In this document: one piece after another, positions 7,009 to 10,238 of the stretch
Numbering within the stretch: the first letter of the stretch is position 1
How the letters are laid out: every line of letters begins with the position of its first letter
DNA from: Ferrithrix thermotolerans DSM 19514
Lineage (GTDB): Bacteria; Actinomycetota; Acidimicrobiia; Acidimicrobiales; Ilumatobacteraceae
Reading direction: 5' to 3'
Assembly (NCBI GenBank): GCA_945860575.1
Contig: CAMAQQ010000025.1
Location: 1-10,238 of the forward strand
DNA: 10,238 nucleotides
Translations under genes and position numbers: made by a program
The notes under the pieces: generated by a model
What the model was told of the DNA's origin: nothing
The model's database searches: none
What the model saw: only the letters and a program-made list of their open reading frames with translations

Positions 7009-7730
7009 TCAGACCATTTAAAACTGACCACGGCTAGAACGCAAGCTGTTGACGCCCAACTACATAAAGCAACGAAATCGGTGATCACCAGTTCGGTGCT
7101 GTTCAACGAATTACGCAACAAACTGCTGAGCAACGAACTTGGCAAGAATTGCGCGACATTGCCGAGACTGTTTGGTAGTTCGTCGTTTGAAACCAATATG
7201 CCACCCAGCAACAACAGCACGAGATATAAACCATTTTGCGCCGCCAGGTTGATCTCGGCGCGAAGCCGACCAGCAAGCGACAAACCGATGCCCGCAAAAC
7301 AACTTGTGCCGATCAGCAACACCACTAAAACTTGTGCCAAATTGACTTGACTTGGGTTCCAACCCAATAACAGACCGACAATAATCAACAACACAAGTTG
7401 GGCGACTTCAATAACACAAATGGCCGAGACTTTGGCCAACACCAATCGTCGAGTGCCGAGCGGTGTCGTGCCGAGTCGTTTCAGCACACCGTAACTACGC
7501 TCGAAACCTGTGGCGATACCCAGACTGACCATCGCCGTCGACATCACAGCCAAACTTAGAATGCCCGGCATTAGAAAATCGATTTTGTTTTCGCTTGTAG
7601 TTGGCAACAAATCTGTTTGCGAGAAAAATACCAAGAGCATTACTGGTATTACAACAAGCAATAATAACTGTTCGCCGTTGCGCGCCATCACGGTTAGTTC
7701 CTGGCGCAGTTGTGAGTAGAAAATTCTCAT
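7005..7730 (-). CDS. ABC-2 type transporter permease
   Basis: Membrane half of an ABC exporter. The 241 residues contain six predicted helices (about 20-37, 53-75, 96-123, 132-153, 164-183, 217-238), the standard ABC-2 layout. The cytoplasmic loop after helix 2 has the F-E-R-S-Y-G start and L-K-R-L-G-x-T-P-L motif seen in DrrB-like and related exporters. The ATG at 7730 overlaps the stop of the ATPase gene (ATGA), so the pair is co-transcribed and translationally coupled. The substrate cannot be told from sequence: this subfamily includes drug, lipid and polyketide exporters. Similar pairs sit near heme A and oxidase assembly genes in some actinobacteria (from memory, Rv1457c-Rv1458c next to the CtaA-like Rv1456c in Mycobacterium tuberculosis), so a link to oxidase maturation is possible but unproven. 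Confidence 0.9.
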   Translation of the reverse strand: MRIFYSQLRQELTVMARNGEQLLLLVVIPVMLLVFFSQTDLLPTTSENKIDFLMPGILSLAVMSTAMVSLGIATGFERSYGVLKRLGTTPLGTRRLVLAKVSAICVIEVAQLVLLIIVGLLLGWNPSQVNLAQVLVVLLIGTSCFAGIGLSLAGRLRAEINLAAQNGLYLVLLLLGGILVSNDELPNSLGNVAQFLPSSLLSSLLRNSLNSTELVITDFVALCSWASTACVLAVVSFKWSD

Positions 7731-8524
7731 TGAACTTCTCGCGATTTAGAAGAGTTGCTGGCCAGACTTCGAAAGATGTCCTCAAGAGTTTGATTATTGC
7801 CAGCCGAAGCACGTAGTTGAGTTAGTGGCGCATTAGCCAGTAAATTGCCATCTTGAAACATCAACACATGGTCGGCGACTCGTTGCGCTTCGTCGAGTTC
7901 GTGTGTCGCCATGATTACTGCACAACCATCGTCGGCGAGTCGTCGCACAATGCCCCGAATCAAGTCTCGACCGAAAATGTCGACGCCCGAAGTCGGTTCA
8001 TCCAAAAAAGCAACTCGTGGCTTGGCCGCAAGTGCAAGCACCAGCGACAATCGTTGTTTTTCGCCACCTGAAAGTTTGCGCCACGAAGTCTTCTTTTGCC
8101 GACCTAGATCGACCATGTCGATAAGTTCGTCGGCAGTCGTGCGGTTGCCATAGAGGTTGCAATAGTGCTGGGCGACTTCAAACACCCGCGAACTCGGGTA
8201 GACCCCACCGTCTTGCAACATCACACCAATTTGTGAATTAATTTTGATTCGATCTTTTTTAGGATCAAGCCCGAGCACGCTGACTTCGCCACTCGTGGCC
8301 GTGCGAACCCCACTGCAGACTTCCATCGTGCTTGTTTTGCCGGCACCATTGGGTCCAATTACAACTGTTACTTCGCCGACTTTGGCGTTGAATGAAATTT
8401 TGTTGACAGCACGCAATTGTTTGTAATCAACGACGAGATCGCGCACACTAATTGCGACTTCGTGCGACTGACTTGAAATATTCATCACCATCACAGTACG
8501 CAATTCACAGGACTTCGCCGACAT
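7727..8524 (-). CDS. ABC transporter ATP-binding protein
   Basis: Nucleotide-binding subunit that powers the permease encoded just downstream. All catalytic motifs are intact in the 265 residues: Walker A G57-P-N-G-A-G-K63-T64, Q-loop Q104, signature L151-S-G-G-E155, Walker B ending D175-E176, and switch H208. The Q-loop context (MLQDGGVYP) and the C-terminal tail with T-L-E-D-I-F (about 247-251) are typical of CcmA/DrrA-type exporters with ABC-2 partners. The start is uncertain. ATG at 8524 is the longest option; in-frame ATGs at 8491 and 8485 would remove 11 or 13 non-conserved residues and still leave the whole ABC domain, which begins near residue 25. With the long start only 20 bases separate it from the divergent serS start. 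No substrate is indicated. Confidence 0.95.
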   Translation of the reverse strand: MSAKSCELRTVMVMNISSQSHEVAISVRDLVVDYKQLRAVNKISFNAKVGEVTVVIGPNGAGKTSTMEVCSGVRTATSGEVSVLGLDPKKDRIKINSQIGVMLQDGGVYPSSRVFEVAQHYCNLYGNRTTADELIDMVDLGRQKKTSWRKLSGGEKQRLSLVLALAAKPRVAFLDEPTSGVDIFGRDLIRGIVRRLADDGCAVIMATHELDEAQRVADHVLMFQDGNLLANAPLTQLRASAGNNQTLEDIFRSLASNSSKSREVQ

Positions 8525-8532
8525 ATAGGGGC

Positions 8533-8538
8533 TAATAT
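8533..8538 (+). promoter_or_regulatory. Probable -10 element of the serS promoter (leaderless)
   Basis: TAATAT at 8533-8538 matches the -10 consensus at five of six positions and ends six bases before the serS GTG at 8545. Transcription from it would begin at or next to the start codon, giving a leaderless mRNA, which is common in actinobacteria. There is no Shine-Dalgarno sequence before the GTG, which agrees. No convincing -35 box is seen about 17 bases upstream. The same bases read GATATT on the other strand, nine bases before the ATPase ATG at 8524, so the box may serve both directions. Confidence 0.5.
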
Positions 8539-8544
8539 CATTCT

Positions 8545-9852
8545 GTGATTGATGTCCGACTACTTCGTTCAGAGCCCGAGTTTGTTAAAGCGGCGATGGC
8601 TCGGCGTGTCAAACCAGCATTAATGCACGATCTTGAGCAGGCTCAACAACTAGATGCAAGGTTGCGCGATATCACCAACGAGCGAGATGCGAACCGAGCG
8701 CAAATTAATAGTATTTCTAAAGATGTTGCGACGATGCGTCGTAACAAAGACGAGTCTGGTGCTGATGCGTTAATGACCCAGAGTCGTGCACTTGGTGAAA
8801 CAGAAAAGAAATTGGCGAGCGAATATGACGAAGTTAGTTCTTCGCTTCGCGAAGTTTTGTTGATGATTCCAAATCTTCCGCACCCAGAAGTGAGTGATGG
8901 TACCAGCGATAAAGATAACAAAGTTGTCAAAGGGCCGTTGCAGATGCCGGCACAATTTGCTCAACATCAGCGTGTACCGCATTGGGAGACAGGTGTGGCT
9001 TTGGGCATCCTTGACAATGAGCGGGCCACAAAAATTAGTGGCTCGATGTTCACGATGCAACGCGGTCTTGGCGCAACGATGGCTCGAGCACTATGCCAAC
9101 TTGCACTCGACCGCAATGCTGATGCGTTCGAAGAAATTCGTCCTCCCAGTTTGGTTTTAACTAGCACTCTCACGGCAACAGGTCAGTTGCCAAAGTTTGC
9201 CGACGATGCATTTGCAATTGAGCGCGATGACTTGTGGTGTATACCGACTGCAGAAGTGCCACTAACGAGTTTGCATGCATCTGAGACACTTAACGTTCAA
9301 GATTTGCCGCTTCGCTACATGGCGCATACCTCGTGTTTTCGACGCGAGGCTGGTTCGGCTGGTCGTGACACACGCGGAATGTTACGCACACATGAGTTTG
9401 ACAAAGTAGAAATCTTGGCTGTGACCACGGCGCAGCAAGCACCCGAGATGCTTGAAGAATTGACGGTTCGCGTCGAAGCGACAATTGCTGCCCTTGGTTT
9501 GCCATATCGAGTGCTCGAAATTTGTACAGGTGATCTCGGTCAATCACACCACCGAAGCTTTGATATCGAGGTTTATGCACCTGGTTGTGATCAATGGCTA
9601 GAAGTAAGTTCAATCAGTTGGTTCAGTGATTATCAAGCGCGACGTGCTGACATTCGTTGCAAACATGCCGGCGCAAAAGGCAGCGAAATCGTACACACGC
9701 TAAATGCTTCGGCATTGGCAGTACCCCGAGTGTGGGCGGCGATTCTTGAAAACTTCCGACAGGCTGATGGTTCAGTGGCGATACCCGAAGTTTTGCAACC
9801 CTATATGCGAGGAGCCAAAGTGATTTCAACGAGTTCACATACCAAACCATGA
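8545..9852 (+). CDS. serS: Seryl-tRNA synthetase
   Basis: Charges tRNA-Ser (and tRNA-Sec where present) with serine in the cytoplasm. The 435 residues match the class IIa bacterial enzyme in length and layout. The N-terminus (MIDVRLLRSEPEFV) is the conserved opening and fixes the GTG start at 8545. A long coiled-coil arm (about 28-110) binds the tRNA variable arm. The catalytic domain follows, with the T235-A-E237 serine-binding motif, motif 2 around R266-R267-E268 and the following loop to H-E-F, and the E-V-S-S stretch followed by the Q-A-R-R run. Motif 3 ends at R395. Motif 3 reads N-A-S-A-L-A-V-P-R (N387-R395) where the common form is N-G-S-G-L-A-V-G-R. It is head of a unit with pdxH (ATGA overlap) and divergent from the ABC operon. 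Confidence 0.97.
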   Translation: MIDVRLLRSEPEFVKAAMARRVKPALMHDLEQAQQLDARLRDITNERDANRAQINSISKDVATMRRNKDESGADALMTQSRALGETEKKLASEYDEVSSSLREVLLMIPNLPHPEVSDGTSDKDNKVVKGPLQMPAQFAQHQRVPHWETGVALGILDNERATKISGSMFTMQRGLGATMARALCQLALDRNADAFEEIRPPSLVLTSTLTATGQLPKFADDAFAIERDDLWCIPTAEVPLTSLHASETLNVQDLPLRYMAHTSCFRREAGSAGRDTRGMLRTHEFDKVEILAVTTAQQAPEMLEELTVRVEATIAALGLPYRVLEICTGDLGQSHHRSFDIEVYAPGCDQWLEVSSISWFSDYQARRADIRCKHAGAKGSEIVHTLNASALAVPRVWAAILENFRQADGSVAIPEVLQPYMRGAKVISTSSHTKP

Positions 9853-10238
9853 GTGTGCGTGATCGGCGCGTTCAATACGAAACCGCAGGTTTAGAACGCA
9901 CCGATTTAGATGGTGACCCGATTGTGCAATGGAATATCTGGTACGAAGAAGCGTCAAGTGCGGGAGTTGCCGAACCCAATGCCATGACAGTGTCGACCGT
10001 TGATAAAAACTTGTCGCCAGATTCGCGCGTGGTGCTGGCACGTGGTGTCGACAAAAATGGCTTTGTGTTCTACACCAATTACGACAGCGCAAAAAGTTTG
10101 CAACTAATCACAAATCCGGTGGCCAGCGCAGTTTTCGCGTGGCTTGATTTACATCGACAAGTTCGAGTTCGTGGAACCGTACAACGAGTCTCAGAACAAC
10201 AAAGTGATGAGTATTTTTCATCTCGACCACGCGAGTCG
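9849..10238 (+). CDS. pdxH: Pyridoxamine 5'-phosphate oxidase, N-terminal part (cut by window end)
   Basis: FMN-dependent enzyme that oxidises pyridoxamine or pyridoxine 5'-phosphate to pyridoxal 5'-phosphate in vitamin B6 synthesis and salvage. The window holds 130 of an expected 210 or so residues, with the frame still open at 10238. Recognisable family parts are the A-M-x-V-x-T-V-D strand (45-52), R60-V-V-L (FMN site), G-F-V-F-Y-T-N (71-77), K82, N89-P90, W98, R103-Q104-V-R, and Y122-F with S-R-P-R-E-S at 125-130. The ATG at 9849 overlaps the serS stop (ATGA), indicating coupled translation. Where most relatives have S-R-K, this protein has S80-A81-K82, so one FMN-phosphate contact seems replaced. 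The identification as PdxH rather than a more distant flavin oxidase rests on the full run of motifs. Confidence 0.92.
   Translation, partial: MSVRDRRVQYETAGLERTDLDGDPIVQWNIWYEEASSAGVAEPNAMTVSTVDKNLSPDSRVVLARGVDKNGFVFYTNYDSAKSLQLITNPVASAVFAWLDLHRQVRVRGTVQRVSEQQSDEYFSSRPRES

Noticed and set aside
7008..7028. Inverted repeat GTCAG/CTGAC near the convergent ends as a bidirectional terminator
   Set aside because: The stem is only five pairs with an 11-base loop, lies inside the permease coding region, and has no T-run directly after it on either strand (only a short one a few bases later on the minus side).
3749..7088. Apparent excess of TGATCA and GTGATCAC words as a possible repeated regulatory or methylation site
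   Set aside because: They fall inside genes where Val/Leu-Ile-Thr/Ile codon runs of membrane helices produce them, with irregular spacing; composition and codon use explain them well enough.
9835..10092. Minus-strand open frame across the serS-pdxH junction
   Set aside because: It is antisense to the clearly recognisable pdxH N-terminus and has a Cys/Arg/His-rich translation with no family resemblance.
1..10238. Mobile element, prophage, CRISPR array or defence system
   Set aside because: No transposase, integrase, phage gene, array of spaced repeats, flanking inverted repeats or known defence domain is visible on either strand; all space is taken by respiratory, transport and housekeeping genes.

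Overview
The window is a gene-dense stretch of bacterial chromosome. It reads as an aa3/caa3-type cytochrome c oxidase locus followed by an ABC exporter operon and the start of a serS-pdxH unit. Base composition looks close to 50% GC by eye (not computed). The absence of clear Shine-Dalgarno sequences, the GTG starts, the actinobacterial-style oxidase cluster (II-I-III-IV-CtaG) and the protein style suggest a mid-GC actinobacterium, perhaps a planktonic Acidimicrobiia (Ilumatobacter/CL500-29-like). That placement is inference from general resemblance, not from a phylogenetic marker.

Layout. Positions 1-182 carry the C-terminal end of a membrane protein that resembles the last helix of a heme-copper oxidase subunit I. 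It is followed (193-807) by a divergent subunit III-like protein that has lost the usual polar residues, and (810-1934) by a seven-helix membrane protein with an outer domain that looks like a copper-free cupredoxin. These three genes look like an accessory or degenerate paralogous oxidase module. Directly downstream, with start/stop overlaps or short gaps, is a complete canonical set: subunit II fused to cytochrome c (1931-3181), subunit I (3203-5188), subunit III (5181-5768), subunit IV (5771-6082) and the CtaG assembly factor (6100-7008). All metal and heme ligands are visible in the canonical subunits I and II.

On the opposite strand, ending tail-to-tail with a 4-base overlap against ctaG, lies a two-gene ABC-2 exporter operon (ATPase 8524->7727, permease 7730->7005). 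Diverging from it, with only 20 bases between start codons, is seryl-tRNA synthetase (8545-9852). Its GTG start sits just after a TAATAT box, as expected for a leaderless message. An ATGA overlap leads into pdxH (9849 to the window edge, incomplete).

How the genes fit together. Subunit II takes electrons from its own tethered heme c through CuA to the heme a / heme a3-CuB centre of subunit I. Subunits III and IV stabilise the complex, and CtaG is needed for its copper centre. The ABC exporter has no substrate evidence in the sequence; its place beside the oxidase is suggestive only. serS and pdxH are housekeeping genes. No tRNA, rRNA, CRISPR array, insertion sequence or phage element was seen, and there is no gene-free stretch longer than about 50 bases. 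The most novel part is the module at 1-1934.
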